From the NCBI RefSeq assembly GCF_030244015.1, contig NZ_JASSYX010000002.1:806001-870000 (forward strand): DNA of 64,000 bases. Direction: 5' to 3'. This document shows, piece by piece, positions 18,023 to 26,351 of this stretch (the first letter of the stretch is position 1; each line of letters starts with the position of its first letter). This stretch comes from Pedobacter ginsengisoli. GTDB taxonomy: Bacteria; Bacteroidota; Bacteroidia; Sphingobacteriales; Sphingobacteriaceae. Under the pieces are notes generated by a model. It was not told where the DNA came from, did not search any database, and saw only the letters and a list, made by a program, of their open reading frames with translations. A program made the translations under genes and the position numbers.

Positions 18023-18411
18023 CCATTAAAGAAAGTAGCGGGTGTTTGAGCGTTTATAATTTAATTGAAAACCGGTTTGATTAATGTTTGGTCCGAATGG
18101 ATAAATATCCGAACCGAATAACAACGCAGGAACCCGGATTAAAGTATGTCCGAAATTGAGGTGTAAAAAAAAGGCCCGGAATCTCCGGGCGCTTTGTTCG
18201 AAAGTATATTTGGTTAGAATATTAAAGGTTGATTTAGAAGCAAAAATCGTGTCTTTCATTTTGTTTCAGTATATAAACATAGCATAAAGTTTGTTGAAAT
18301 CATAATATTATTATTAACATTTCTCAAAAAAATTCGCATAATACGTTTTAGCGCTATAAAAATGTTAATTATTGAAATGAATTAAAATTTGTGCTGTGAT
18401 GCAAATTTTTG
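18023..18411. other. Intergenic stretch upstream of the barrel gene
   Basis: About 390 bp with no convincing gene. It contains a strong minus-strand terminator (18165-18190) and an AT-rich stretch at 18260-18411. A 77-codon open frame at 18026-18259 runs through the terminator and is not believed. The promoter of the barrel gene should lie between the terminator and 17968. Confidence 0.75.
18165..18190 (-). terminator. Strong Rho-independent terminator
   Basis: On the minus strand the stem GCCCGGA / TCCGGGC with a 3 nt loop is followed by eight T. It lies 222 bp past the lipoprotein gene stop, so it probably ends the trpS-kdsB operon transcript with a long 3' tail, or ends a separate small RNA. 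Confidence 0.85.
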
Positions 18412-18951
18412 CTATTTACAGCAAATATAGTAGGGCTTTACTTTTTTTTCTGTTACTGACCAGGCAATGTAAACTTTATGTTCTTTGCCCAGGCGATAAA
18501 AGAATCCGTTGAGCTGATTTTTTTTTAGTTCCTCAAAAAAGGCTTTGTCAGGCACATATTGGTCCGGGTTTTCCTGCCCCGTTACCGCCGGTTCCATAAA
18601 ATTCTCTTCGTCAAAGAATCTGCTGATTTCTTCTTTGAGAAATTTGATCTGATTTTTCTTTTTATCAAGATTGATCGTCGCATCATAATTTTTAAAGAGA
18701 TCAGCCGCTTTAATGCCGATGCTGTAGATCAGCCTCCCCTCAAAAGAGCGGATCGTAAATGCCAGCCGCATGTCTTTTGGATTATTGCCTTCAATTTTTA
18801 CTTTGAAGGTATCTGCCTGTAAAGAGTCACTAAAAGATTTGACGATAATTCTTTGCTGTTCATTGGCGGGAATGGTTTCCCCGGTGCCCGGATTACTGCA
18901 TGCAGCAAGGACAGACACACCGATTAAGATACAGACGGTCAAAAACTTCAT
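18412..18951 (-). CDS. Hypothetical lipoprotein
   Basis: 179 residues. A signal peptide with the lipobox VLAAC puts the lipidated Cys at 18. The rest is a mixed, charged domain (about 30-179) with no motif I recognise. It ends in IAWSVTEKKVKPYYICCK, with two C-terminal cysteines. Its start overlaps the kdsB stop by 4 bp (ATGA), so it is translated with kdsB and is the last gene of that operon. Function unknown. Confidence 0.75.
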   Translation of the reverse strand: MKFLTVCILIGVSVLAACSNPGTGETIPANEQQRIIVKSFSDSLQADTFKVKIEGNNPKDMRLAFTIRSFEGRLIYSIGIKAADLFKNYDATINLDKKKNQIKFLKEEISRFFDEENFMEPAVTGQENPDQYVPDKAFFEELKKNQLNGFFYRLGKEHKVYIAWSVTEKKVKPYYICCK

Positions 18952-19682
18952 ATCCTGTTATTTATTTTCTCCAGATCTTCAGGAGTGTCTATTGAAAAGG
19001 TCTCAATGGAAGTAATCCTGGTCTGTATCTTATAGTTGTTTTCAATCCAGCGCAGCTGTTCAAGGCTTTCAGCCATTTCAAGCGAAGAAGAAGGAAGCCG
19101 GGTGATTTCCAGCAATGCCTTTCTTGTATACCCGTATATGCCTATGTGTTTGTAAAACTGATGGGTACTGAGCCAGTCTTCCATTTTTGCGTTGCGGATG
19201 AAGGGAATGGTCTGTCTGCTGAAGTAAATGGCTTCCCCGGCAGTATTCAGAAGTACTTTGGGAGTATTATGATTAAACAGTTCGCCTTCCTCGTGTATTT
19301 CCTTGATCAAAGTAGCCAGCTGAACAGCTTTGTCCTCAAAACAGGAGGCTAGCAGATCAATCTGCATGGGGTCTATATAAGGCTCATCACCCTGGATATT
19401 GACGATGACATCAAATTCCGGCAATATCCCAGCTACCTCTGCGCAGCGGTCTGTACCGCTCAGGTGATCAGCAGAAGTGATCACGTACTGGCCGCCAAAT
19501 CTTCGGACTTCTTCAGCAATGCGCTCATCATCAGTAGCCACCACAATCTGTGAAAGCGCAGCGGCTTTACCGGCTTGCTCATATACCCTTTGGATCATGC
19601 TTTTCCCTTTGATCTGCACCAGTGGTTTGCCGGGAAACCGCGTAGAGGCATATCTGGCAGGTATGATCCCAAGTATTTTCAT
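18948..19682 (-). CDS. kdsB: 3-deoxy-manno-octulosonate cytidylyltransferase
   Basis: 244 residues, typical KdsB length. The nucleotide-binding start is IIPARYASTRFPGKPL (about 6-21); further marks are VVATDDERI, NIQGDEPYI and the HIGIYGY strand. It activates KDO with CTP to CMP-KDO for lipopolysaccharide inner core synthesis in the cytosol. It is 1 bp from the upstream kinase gene and overlaps the downstream lipoprotein gene, so it is part of a tight operon. Confidence 0.96.
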   Translation of the reverse strand: MKILGIIPARYASTRFPGKPLVQIKGKSMIQRVYEQAGKAAALSQIVVATDDERIAEEVRRFGGQYVITSADHLSGTDRCAEVAGILPEFDVIVNIQGDEPYIDPMQIDLLASCFEDKAVQLATLIKEIHEEGELFNHNTPKVLLNTAGEAIYFSRQTIPFIRNAKMEDWLSTHQFYKHIGIYGYTRKALLEITRLPSSSLEMAESLEQLRWIENNYKIQTRITSIETFSIDTPEDLEKINNRI

Positions 19683-19683
19683 C

Positions 19684-20298
19684 TTAAAAAAGTCCGTTTA
19701 TTTCTGCTTCTATGGATTGAATGATGGAACCCAAATCTTCTGGATTGTTGCTGAAGTCAAGCTTGTCCTTGTCCAGGATCAATAGCTTGCCCAGGCTATA
19801 GTCTTTGATCCAGGCTTCATATTTCTCATTTAATTTAGAGAGGTAATCTATCCGGATGCTGGCTTCATATTCACGTCCGCGGCGCTGTATATTATTTACC
19901 AGTGTAGGTACCGAGGCACGAAGGTAAACCAAGAGATCAGGTGGTTTTATAAATGAAGTAATGTTGGCAAATATGGCTTTATAGTTATGGTGATCCCTGG
20001 TGGTCATCAGGCCCATTTCGTGGAGATTATCTGCAAATATATGTGCGTCCTCGTAAATGGTCCTGTCCTGAATTACATTTCTGTTGAAGTTTTGTATGTC
20101 CACGATTTGCTGGAAGCGGCTGTTTAAGAAATAGATCTGCAGGTTAAAGCTCCATCTTTTCATGTCACTATAGAAATCTTCCAGGTATGGATTGTTGTCT
20201 ACAGCCTCATACAAAGCCTCCCAACCATAATGTTTTGCCAGTAAGCCTGTCAATGTAGTTTTTCCGGCGCCTATATTTCCAACTATCGCTATGTGCAT
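19684..20298 (-). CDS. Deoxynucleoside kinase (dAK/dGK family)
   Basis: 204 residues of the deoxynucleoside kinase family. P-loop GNIGAGKTT at 7-15; the Glu-Asn-rich substrate entry near EAVDNNPYLEDFY; the DRTIYED motif in place of the DRS/ERS signature; and an Arg-rich lid (RRGREYE). It phosphorylates a deoxynucleoside, most likely deoxyadenosine or deoxyguanosine, in salvage. It sits between trpS (44 bp) and kdsB (1 bp). Confidence 0.92.
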   Translation of the reverse strand: MHIAIVGNIGAGKTTLTGLLAKHYGWEALYEAVDNNPYLEDFYSDMKRWSFNLQIYFLNSRFQQIVDIQNFNRNVIQDRTIYEDAHIFADNLHEMGLMTTRDHHNYKAIFANITSFIKPPDLLVYLRASVPTLVNNIQRRGREYEASIRIDYLSKLNEKYEAWIKDYSLGKLLILDKDKLDFSNNPEDLGSIIQSIEAEINGLF

Positions 20299-20342
20299 AT
20301 CGTGTTTTTGAAGATCTTAAGGTAATTATTTTTGCGATTAAT

Positions 20343-21341
20343 TCAGAATGATTTAAAACCGATCAAAGCCCTTACCTCACGAATGGTTTTCCGGGCACTT
20401 TCCCTTGCTTTTTCGGCACCCTGCTCAGCAACTTTACGCAGGTAGTCACTGTCCCCGGAGAGCCCCTCAATACGCTCACGAATAGGGCCGTTGAACACAA
20501 TCATGTCCTCTGCCAACTGTTTTTTGAAATCGCCGTAACGGATCGCCATTTTATTATACAGCTCCTCAAAATGGGCCAGAGTATCGGCAGGTGAAACTAT
20601 TTTCATCAGGTCAAACAAGTTCTGGATCGGCTCAGGTTTAACCTGATTTTCCGTTAAAGGCCCGCCATCAGTCACTGCACGCGACAGTTTTTTACGAATA
20701 ACCTCCGGACTATCCGCCAGATAAATGCAGCTGCCTTCACCATTTGATTTGCTCATTTTGCCTTTCCCGTCCAGTCCGGGAACCTTCACCAGGTTGTCCG
20801 AATAGTTAAAGGCAAAGGCCTCCGGGAAATAATCATTATTGTAAAGCCTGTTGAAGCGGTTGCCGAATGTCCGTGTAAACTCCAGGTGCTGCTCCTGGTC
20901 CTTTCCAACAGGCACCTTAACGGCTTTGTGGATCAAAATGTCGGCAGCCATCAGTGTAGGGTAGGTTAACAATCCGGCGTTAATATTGTCCGGCTGTGCG
21001 CGTACTTTATCTTTAAACGAAGTACTGCGCTCCAGTTCGCCCATATAGGCATTCATATTCAGGTAAAGGTAGAGCTCTGCTACTTCAGGTACATCAGACT
21101 GAATATAGATCGTTGACTCATCCGGATTGATGCCGCAAGCAAGGTATTCGACCAGTACATGCCTTACATAGCCATGCAGGTCCTGCGGAGTAGGGTGGGT
21201 GGTCAGCGAGTGAAGGTCTGCGATAAAGAAAAAGCAGTTGTAATCATACTGCATCTTTACGAAATTGGTCACTGCACCAAAATAATTTCCCAGATGTAAC
21301 TGTCCTGTAGGACGGATACCACTAACTACCGTTTCTTTCAT
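20343..21341 (-). CDS. trpS: Tryptophanyl-tRNA synthetase
   Basis: 332 residues, a normal bacterial TrpRS. The class I HIGH signature is HLGN at 17-20 within RPTGQLHLGN, and the KMSKS loop is GKMSKSNGEG. It charges tRNA-Trp. The ATG lies 38 bp from the divergent acyltransferase start. It heads the trpS, deoxynucleoside kinase, kdsB, lipoprotein series. Confidence 0.97.
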   Translation of the reverse strand: MKETVVSGIRPTGQLHLGNYFGAVTNFVKMQYDYNCFFFIADLHSLTTHPTPQDLHGYVRHVLVEYLACGINPDESTIYIQSDVPEVAELYLYLNMNAYMGELERSTSFKDKVRAQPDNINAGLLTYPTLMAADILIHKAVKVPVGKDQEQHLEFTRTFGNRFNRLYNNDYFPEAFAFNYSDNLVKVPGLDGKGKMSKSNGEGSCIYLADSPEVIRKKLSRAVTDGGPLTENQVKPEPIQNLFDLMKIVSPADTLAHFEELYNKMAIRYGDFKKQLAEDMIVFNGPIRERIEGLSGDSDYLRKVAEQGAEKARESARKTIREVRALIGFKSF

Positions 21342-21366
21342 GGGCCGAAAATAAGAAAATTTTATC

Positions 21367-21374
21367 TAAGTTTG
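21367..21374 (+). promoter_or_regulatory. Putative -7 promoter box directly before the acyltransferase start
   Basis: TAAGTTTG, an exact TAnnTTTG match, ends only 5 bp before the ATG at 21380. If used, transcription starts at or within a few bases of the start codon, giving a leaderless or nearly leaderless mRNA. Confidence 0.55.
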
Positions 21375-21379
21375 ATTCA

Positions 21380-22114
21380 ATGATTACACTCTTAAGGCAC
21401 ATTCACCGCACTTATTCTATAGTTGTTATTCTTGCCTTTTCGGCGCTGTTTTACCCATTCTATTACCTCGCTTCACGAAAACCTGCGGGCTACCGGCTGC
21501 TCAATCTGATGCGAAAACTAAACAGCTTTCTGATCAGTACGTTTATAGGTGTCTTCTATCTGTTTGAATATGAAGAGCCTCTGGTAAAAGGGCAGACCTA
21601 TATTTACTGCTCCAATCATTTTTCCAATTTTGACATCATGATCATGTGTATCCTGGCCAAAGGCCGGTTTCATTTTATGGGAAAAGAAGAACTCCTGGAT
21701 AACCCCGTCCTAAAGCTATTTTTCAAAACAATAGATGTCCCGGTAAACCGGGACAGTAAGATCTCAGCTTTCAGGGCCTTTAAAAAGGTAGGCGACAACC
21801 TGGAAAACGGCATGAGCCTGATCATTTTTCCTGAAGGAAGGATTGATGGACATCAATATCCGCCACAATTGCTGCCTTTTAAAAACGGCCCGTTCAGACT
21901 GGCCATAGAAAAAAACATACCCATTATCCCGGTCAGTCTGACCAATGTCTGGAAAAAGATGTGGGACGATGGCCATAAGAAAGGCACAAGCCCGGGATTC
22001 TGTAACATTTACGTGCACAAACCCGTTTCCACAAGAGATTTGAATATAGATGACGCAGATTTATTAAAAGACCGTATTTTTGACCTGATAAACAGTAAAC
22101 TCGTTCATAAATGA
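21380..22114 (+). CDS. 1-acyl-sn-glycerol-3-phosphate acyltransferase (PlsC family)
   Basis: 244 residues. An N-terminal membrane segment (about 12-32), the catalytic NHFSNFD at 79-85 (the NHx4D box) and FPEG at 150-153, which binds the glycerophosphate. It transfers an acyl group to lysophosphatidate, forming phosphatidate at the inner membrane, though other lyso-lipid acceptors are possible for this family. It overlaps gatC by 4 bp. Confidence 0.92.
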   Translation: MITLLRHIHRTYSIVVILAFSALFYPFYYLASRKPAGYRLLNLMRKLNSFLISTFIGVFYLFEYEEPLVKGQTYIYCSNHFSNFDIMIMCILAKGRFHFMGKEELLDNPVLKLFFKTIDVPVNRDSKISAFRAFKKVGDNLENGMSLIIFPEGRIDGHQYPPQLLPFKNGPFRLAIEKNIPIIPVSLTNVWKKMWDDGHKKGTSPGFCNIYVHKPVSTRDLNIDDADLLKDRIFDLINSKLVHK

Positions 22115-22401
22115 TAATAGATAAGCAAACCATTAACAAAGTGGCTGATCTGGCAAGAATAGCGATAGAAGATAAAGAAGTTGATACATTGATCACCGAC
22201 ATGAATAAGATACTTACATTTATGGAGAAGCTGAACGAACTGGACACAACGGGGGTTGAGCCTCTTGTCTATATGAACCACGAAGAAAACGTTTGGCGGG
22301 AAGATAAGGTAAAGCATGAGATCACGGTAGAAGAGGGTCTGAAAAATGCGGCAAAGCACAATGAAAGCTTCTTCTTTGTGCCAAAGATTATTGAAAAATA
22401 A
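22111..22401 (+). CDS. gatC: Asp/Glu-tRNA amidotransferase subunit C
   Basis: 96 residues matching GatC: TINKVADLARIAI at the start, a central helix with TDMNKILTFMEKLNELDT and the GVEPLVYM turn. The subunit ties GatA and GatB together in the complex that turns misacylated Glu-tRNA(Gln) or Asp-tRNA(Asn) into the amide form. gatA and gatB are not in the window. It overlaps the preceding acyltransferase by 4 bp. Confidence 0.94.
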   Translation: MIIDKQTINKVADLARIAIEDKEVDTLITDMNKILTFMEKLNELDTTGVEPLVYMNHEENVWREDKVKHEITVEEGLKNAAKHNESFFFVPKIIEK

Positions 22402-22451
22402 ATAACAGATGTAACATCGGTATGCCGGTGACTGTCTAAAAAGAAAAAGCA

Positions 22452-23210
22452 ATGGATAAAGCGTTAATTAACATCAAAGATATCGGCCGTAAATATGTGA
22501 TAGGTTCCGAAGTGATCCATGCTTTAAAATCAGTAACCCTGGATATTCATAAAGGCGAATTTGTAGCATTGATGGGTCCTTCAGGTTCCGGAAAATCTAC
22601 ACTGATGAACATATTGGGCTGTTTAGATACACCCAGCAAAGGCGATTATGTGTTAAACGGGATCAATGTAAGCCAGATGACAGACAATGAACTTGCCGAA
22701 GTCCGCAATAAGGAGATCGGATTTGTGTTTCAGACATTCAACTTATTGCCACGCTCCACTTCCCTGGACAACGTTGCGCTTCCGCTGATCTACGCAGGTG
22801 CAAATAAAAAAGAACGTGAGGAAAGGGCCCATAAAGCTTTAGAAAATGTTGGACTGGGCAACAGGGTCACACACAAACCCAATGAACTTTCAGGAGGACA
22901 GCGCCAGCGTGTAGCGGTGGCCAGGGCACTGATCAACAACCCGTCCATTATACTGGCCGACGAACCGACAGGGAATCTGGATACCAAGACCTCTATTGAG
23001 ATCATGGGCCTGCTGGAAGAGATCCACAGTAAAGGCAACACCATTATCCTGGTCACGCACGAGGAAGACATTGCGCAGCATGCCCACCGTATCGTACGTA
23101 TGCGGGACGGCCTGATAGAAAAGGATTACATGAATGAAGATATTAAAACTGTTTCTCCGCGCCTGAGCAATCTGGAGAAAAAAGGCAGCGATTTCGAGAA
23201 AATTGTATAA
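22452..23210 (+). CDS. ABC transporter ATP-binding protein (MacB/LolD type)
   Basis: 252 residues, one ATPase domain. Walker [10 protein letters not shown] at 42-50, Q-loop near FQTFNLLP, signature LSGGQ at 146-150, Walker B ILADEP at 167-172, His in VTHEED. The pattern [18 protein letters not shown] and TGNLDTK is that of the LolD/MacB group, which works with FtsX-like permeases. No permease is adjacent; a lone FtsX-type permease lies at 26352, which may be the partner. About 25 extra residues follow the ATPase core. Confidence 0.94.
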   Translation: MDKALINIKDIGRKYVIGSEVIHALKSVTLDIHKGEFVALMGPSGSGKSTLMNILGCLDTPSKGDYVLNGINVSQMTDNELAEVRNKEIGFVFQTFNLLPRSTSLDNVALPLIYAGANKKEREERAHKALENVGLGNRVTHKPNELSGGQRQRVAVARALINNPSIILADEPTGNLDTKTSIEIMGLLEEIHSKGNTIILVTHEEDIAQHAHRIVRMRDGLIEKDYMNEDIKTVSPRLSNLEKKGSDFEKIV

Positions 23211-23218
23211 ATTTCTGC

Positions 23219-23767
23219 ATGAAGATATACACCAAGACCGGAGATAAGGGGCTTACCTCATTGATCGGGGGGACCCGTGTAGCCAAATATCATCTGCGTA
23301 TCGAATGTTATGGTACTGTAGATGAGCTCAATTCCTATATCGGTCTGATCATGTGTCAGGACATAGATCCACACCATCAAAAAATCTTAAAGGAAATTCA
23401 GGACCGGCTTTTTACGGTTGGCGCATCACTTGCCGCCGATCCGGAGAAATCTAAAATGAAAATCCCTGATCTCCATGAAAGCGATATTTTGCTGCTGGAG
23501 ACAGAAATGGACAACATGAATGAAATGCTGCCTGAGCTGAAACATTTTGTGCTTCCCGGTGGAAATACCGTAGTTTCCTGGTGCCATGTGGCACGGTGTG
23601 TTTGCCGCCGTGCCGAACGACTGGCTGTTCACCTGGCAACAGAGAGTTTTGTTGACGAAAAAATGACCATTTATTTGAACAGATTAAGTGATTATTTATT
23701 TGTTTTGGCACGAAAACTAAATTCTGATGCCGGAACAGCAGAAAATATATGGGTTCCGCGCTTGTAA
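23219..23767 (+). CDS. Cob(I)alamin adenosyltransferase, PduO type
   Basis: 182 residues. The N-terminal ATP-binding block KIYTKTGDKGLTSL and GGTRVAKYHLRIE, then YGTVDELNS and a late CRRAERL and LNRLSDYLFVLAR, are the marks of PduO-type adenosyltransferases. It attaches adenosine from ATP to cob(I)alamin to make adenosylcobalamin. No B12 synthesis genes are near. It lies 8 bp after the ABC ATPase gene, so the two are co-transcribed. Confidence 0.94.
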   Translation: MKIYTKTGDKGLTSLIGGTRVAKYHLRIECYGTVDELNSYIGLIMCQDIDPHHQKILKEIQDRLFTVGASLAADPEKSKMKIPDLHESDILLLETEMDNMNEMLPELKHFVLPGGNTVVSWCHVARCVCRRAERLAVHLATESFVDEKMTIYLNRLSDYLFVLARKLNSDAGTAENIWVPRL

Positions 23768-23807
23768 ATTTGTAATTGTTTAGAACGGAAAATAGTGGAA
23801 AAAAAAG

Positions 23808-23840
23808 TTTGTTTTGCTCAGGTTTTTTAATATACTTTTG
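23808..23840 (+). promoter_or_regulatory. Promoter of the DUF2795 gene
   Basis: TTTG at 23808-23811 and TACTTTTG at 23833-23840, an exact -7 box, 37 bp before the ATG. The spacer is 21 bp; a second TTTG at 23813 gives 16 bp. Confidence 0.7.
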
Positions 23841-23877
23841 CGAATCAATTTTTGAATAACTTAATAGTATAAGAAAT

Positions 23878-24099
23878 ATGTATTGGACATTAGAACTCGC
23901 ATCGCATTTGGAAGACGCTCCATGGCCTGCAACAAAAGATGAATTAATTGATTACGGGATAAGATCAGGGGCACCTGTAGAAGTAATTGAGAATTTACAG
24001 GCACTCGAAGACGACGGTGAACCTTATGAGACCATCGAAGAGATCTGGCCTGATTATCCTACAAAAGATGACTTTTTCTTTAACGAAGACGAATATTAA
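23878..24099 (+). CDS. DUF2795 domain-containing protein
   Basis: 73 residues, very acidic. WTLELASHLEDAPWPATKDELIDYGIRSG matches, in outline, the small DUF2795 family; it goes on with PVEVIENLQAL and ends in acidic and aromatic residues. These proteins are short, cytosolic and of unknown role. It has its own promoter and a strong terminator, and so is a single-gene unit that may be highly expressed. Confidence 0.85.
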   Translation: MYWTLELASHLEDAPWPATKDELIDYGIRSGAPVEVIENLQALEDDGEPYETIEEIWPDYPTKDDFFFNEDEY

Positions 24100-24118
24100 G
24101 TTTTGCCCATAAGCGCAT

Positions 24119-24149
24119 AAAAGCCTCCCGGTTTACCGGGGGGCTTTTA
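24119..24149 (+). terminator. Rho-independent terminator after the DUF2795 gene
   Basis: Stem AAAAGCCTCCCGG / CCGGGGGGCTTTT (one G-T pair) with loop TTTA at 24132-24135, 19 bp after the stop codon. Confidence 0.85.
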
Positions 24150-24238
24150 TATTTTGGAACGATGATTGATTAGATAATGTCATGGCAATGTATGTTACAC
24201 TGCCGTCATCTATCTAAAACATTAAAAAATTAAACGTT

Positions 24239-24391
24239 ATGGGAAATCTACTTTATTTGATCGCGGTAATTTTGGTCATCATTTGGGCCATCAGTTTCTT
24301 TGGAAATTATTATACCGGTGGCATTATCCACATCCTGCTGGTTATTGCAGTAATCGCTATTATCCTGCGGGTAATACGTGGTGCGGCCTGA
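24239..24391 (+). CDS. Small membrane protein, lmo0937 family
   Basis: A 50-residue protein: MGNLLYLIAVILVIIWAI, then SFFGNYYTGGIIHILLVIA and VIAIILRVIRGAA. Two membrane helices (about 4-20 and 28-46) joined by a Gly-Asn-Tyr turn, with Arg at the end. This is the pattern of lmo0937 family proteins, widespread, short and of unknown function, often linked to envelope or salt stress. Terminators lie on both sides, so it is its own unit. Confidence 0.85.
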   Translation: MGNLLYLIAVILVIIWAISFFGNYYTGGIIHILLVIAVIAIILRVIRGAA

Positions 24392-24413
24392 CATTAATTA
24401 GTAATATGATAAA

Positions 24414-24448
24414 TAAAGGGGGATTCTGAATATCAGAGCCCCCTTTTC
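24414..24448. terminator. Shared terminator between the small membrane protein and ispD
   Basis: GGGGG (24418-24422) pairs with CCCCC (24439-24443); an inner CTGA/TCAG also pairs. A-rich before and TTTT after make it work in both directions. Its right arm overlaps the last codons of ispD. Confidence 0.7.
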
Positions 24449-25113
24449 TTTAACAGGATCGATGCTATTTCCAGGTCTTCCGGGTAAGTGATCTTGAAGT
24501 TCTCCCTTTGCCCCTCTATTAGATTTATTTTCATGCCACAGTGTTCTGCCACGGCTGCATCATCAGTGAATTCACTGGAATATGGCACCTCATAACATTT
24601 TTTGAGTACCCCGACATCAAAGGTCTGCGGTGTCTGTACCAAGGCAAAGTCGTTTCGGTTTAATGCAATACTTCCCTGTTCAGCAGTTAGTTTTCTGATC
24701 GAGTCTGTCGGTCTTATCGCCACCACACAGTTTCCCTTTCTTTCCGCCTCATGATAAGAACTGCTAATGAGTTCGGGTGAAACCAATGGCCTGACCGCAT
24801 CATGTATAGCAACAATCCCGGCTTCTGTAATGGCGTCCAATCCATTTTTTACAGAATGAAACCGCTGTTCCCCGCCTTCTATAACTGTGTGCTTTATTTT
24901 AAAATGGTGGATATTGCATAACTCAGCCCAGTAGAAATGCTGATGTTTGTTTAAAACCACCAGGATTTTCGGGCTCAGTCCACAACGGTGGAAAGCTTCT
25001 ATAGTATGCATGATCACAGGTTTGCCATTTAGCAATAGGAACTGTTTGGCTACCATGCTCTGCATCCTGCTGCCAGAGCCTCCTGCTACCAAAATTGCAT
25101 AGTAGTTTGTCAT
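24433..25113 (-). CDS. ispD: 2-C-methyl-D-erythritol 4-phosphate cytidylyltransferase
   Basis: 226 residues, a normal IspD. CTP-binding start [12 protein letters not shown] with Lys in VAKQFL, the [12 protein letters not shown] block (about 99-110), the QTPQTFD block, and the [11 protein letters not shown] block. It makes CDP-methylerythritol in the non-mevalonate isoprenoid pathway. The start overlaps queA's stop by 4 bp. Confidence 0.95.
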   Translation of the reverse strand: MTNYYAILVAGGSGSRMQSMVAKQFLLLNGKPVIMHTIEAFHRCGLSPKILVVLNKHQHFYWAELCNIHHFKIKHTVIEGGEQRFHSVKNGLDAITEAGIVAIHDAVRPLVSPELISSSYHEAERKGNCVVAIRPTDSIRKLTAEQGSIALNRNDFALVQTPQTFDVGVLKKCYEVPYSSEFTDDAAVAEHCGMKINLIEGQRENFKITYPEDLEIASILLKKRGL

Positions 25114-26159
25114 ATAATCAGCATGGCATCGCCATAGCTATAGAAGCGGTATTTCTCTTTTACTGCCACCTCATATGCATTCATGACATAATCATAACCT
25201 CCAAAAGCACTTACCATCATCAGTAAAGTCGATTCAGGCGTATGGAAATTGGTGATCATTGAATTGGCAATGCTGAAATCGTAAGGAGGGAAGATGAATT
25301 TACTTGTCCAGTCATTGGCAGCTTTAAGTGTCCTGTTTGAAGACACAGCGGATTCAATTGCACGCATAGATGTAGTACCGACAGCACAGACCCTGTGCTT
25401 TTTTTCGATCGCATTGTTTACAATGTCTGCGGCTTTTTGCTCAATGATAAACTGCTCAGAGTCCATTTTATGCTTGGTCAGGTCTTCAACCTCAACAGAC
25501 CTGAATGTGCCAAGGCCAACGTGTAGCGTTACCTCCGCAAAATCCACTCCTTTAAGCTCAAGACGCTTCATCAGTTCCCTGCTAAAGTGCAAACCCGCGG
25601 TAGGGGCAGCAACAGCGCCTTCATGCTTGGCGAAAATCGTTTGGTAACGTTCCTTATCCTGCGCAGTAGCTTTGCGTTTGATGTATTTAGGCAATGGTGT
25701 TTCACCCAGGATCTCAATATTTTTTCTAAATTCTTCGTCTGTCCCGTCAAACAGAAAACGGATGGTTCTTCCGCGTGAAGTAGTATTGTCTACAACTTCT
25801 GCCACCAAAAGATCGTCATCACCGAAATACAGTTTGTTTCCAACACGGATCTTACGGGCAGGATCTACCAGCACATCCCACAAACGCAATTCCTTGTTCA
25901 GCTCGCGCAACAAAAACACTTCAATTGTGGCACCAGTCTTTTCTTTATTTCCGTATAAACGGGCAGGGAAAACTTTGGTATTGTTCAAGATCATTACATC
26001 CTTGTCGTCGAAATACCCTAAAATATCTTTGAATATTTTGTGTTCAATTTTTCCGGTATCTTTGTGTAAAACCATTAAACGGGCTTCATCCCGTTGTTCT
26101 GAAGGATTACTGGCAACTAATGAATCAGGTAAATTAAACTTAAACTGAGATAACTTCAT
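25110..26159 (-). CDS. queA: S-adenosylmethionine:tRNA ribosyltransferase-isomerase
   Basis: 349 residues, normal QueA length. [23 protein letters not shown] start, [13 protein letters not shown], the [10 protein letters not shown] block, the [23 protein letters not shown] stretch (broken here for reading), and the [10 protein letters not shown] block. It transfers ribose from SAM to form epoxyqueuosine in tRNA. It heads the queA-ispD pair; a TAAATTTG box lies 27 bp upstream. Confidence 0.96.
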   Translation of the reverse strand: MKLSQFKFNLPDSLVASNPSEQRDEARLMVLHKDTGKIEHKIFKDILGYFDDKDVMILNNTKVFPARLYGNKEKTGATIEVFLLRELNKELRLWDVLVDPARKIRVGNKLYFGDDDLLVAEVVDNTTSRGRTIRFLFDGTDEEFRKNIEILGETPLPKYIKRKATAQDKERYQTIFAKHEGAVAAPTAGLHFSRELMKRLELKGVDFAEVTLHVGLGTFRSVEVEDLTKHKMDSEQFIIEQKAADIVNNAIEKKHRVCAVGTTSMRAIESAVSSNRTLKAANDWTSKFIFPPYDFSIANSMITNFHTPESTLLMMVSAFGGYDYVMNAYEVAVKEKYRFYSYGDAMLII

Positions 26160-26185
26160 ATTGTTCGATGTAATATTTAAGGGCG

Positions 26186-26193
26186 CAAATTTA
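26186..26193 (-). promoter_or_regulatory. Putative -7 promoter box of queA-ispD
   Basis: TAAATTTG on the minus strand, exact TAnnTTTG, 27 bp before the queA ATG. No clear -33 box. Confidence 0.5.
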
Positions 26194-26328
26194 CGAATAT
26201 AATCTTTATTTTTACTAGATTATATTTTCTTTTAAATTGTTCCTGAAGCCGGGACGGTATTGTTGGTTTATATGCAGAGGCTTATGTATTTTTTATAATA
26301 TATAAACGCTGACTGTAACCTTTTTGGC

Positions 26329-26336
26329 TACTTTTG
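26329..26336 (+). promoter_or_regulatory. Putative -7 promoter box of the ABC permease gene
   Basis: TACTTTTG, exact TAnnTTTG, ending 15 bp before the ATG at 26352. A short 5' leader of about 10 nt would result. Confidence 0.55.
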
Positions 26337-26351
26337 GTCTAAACCTTAATT

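Noticed and set aside
18026..18259. 77-codon open frame on the minus strand before the barrel gene
   Set aside because: A strong terminator lies inside it, its sequence has no recognisable motif, and it ends next to the barrel start; most likely chance.
20325..20345. TATTTTTG match on the plus strand inside the gap before trpS's neighbour
   Set aside because: No plus-strand gene follows; probably a chance match in AT-rich DNA.
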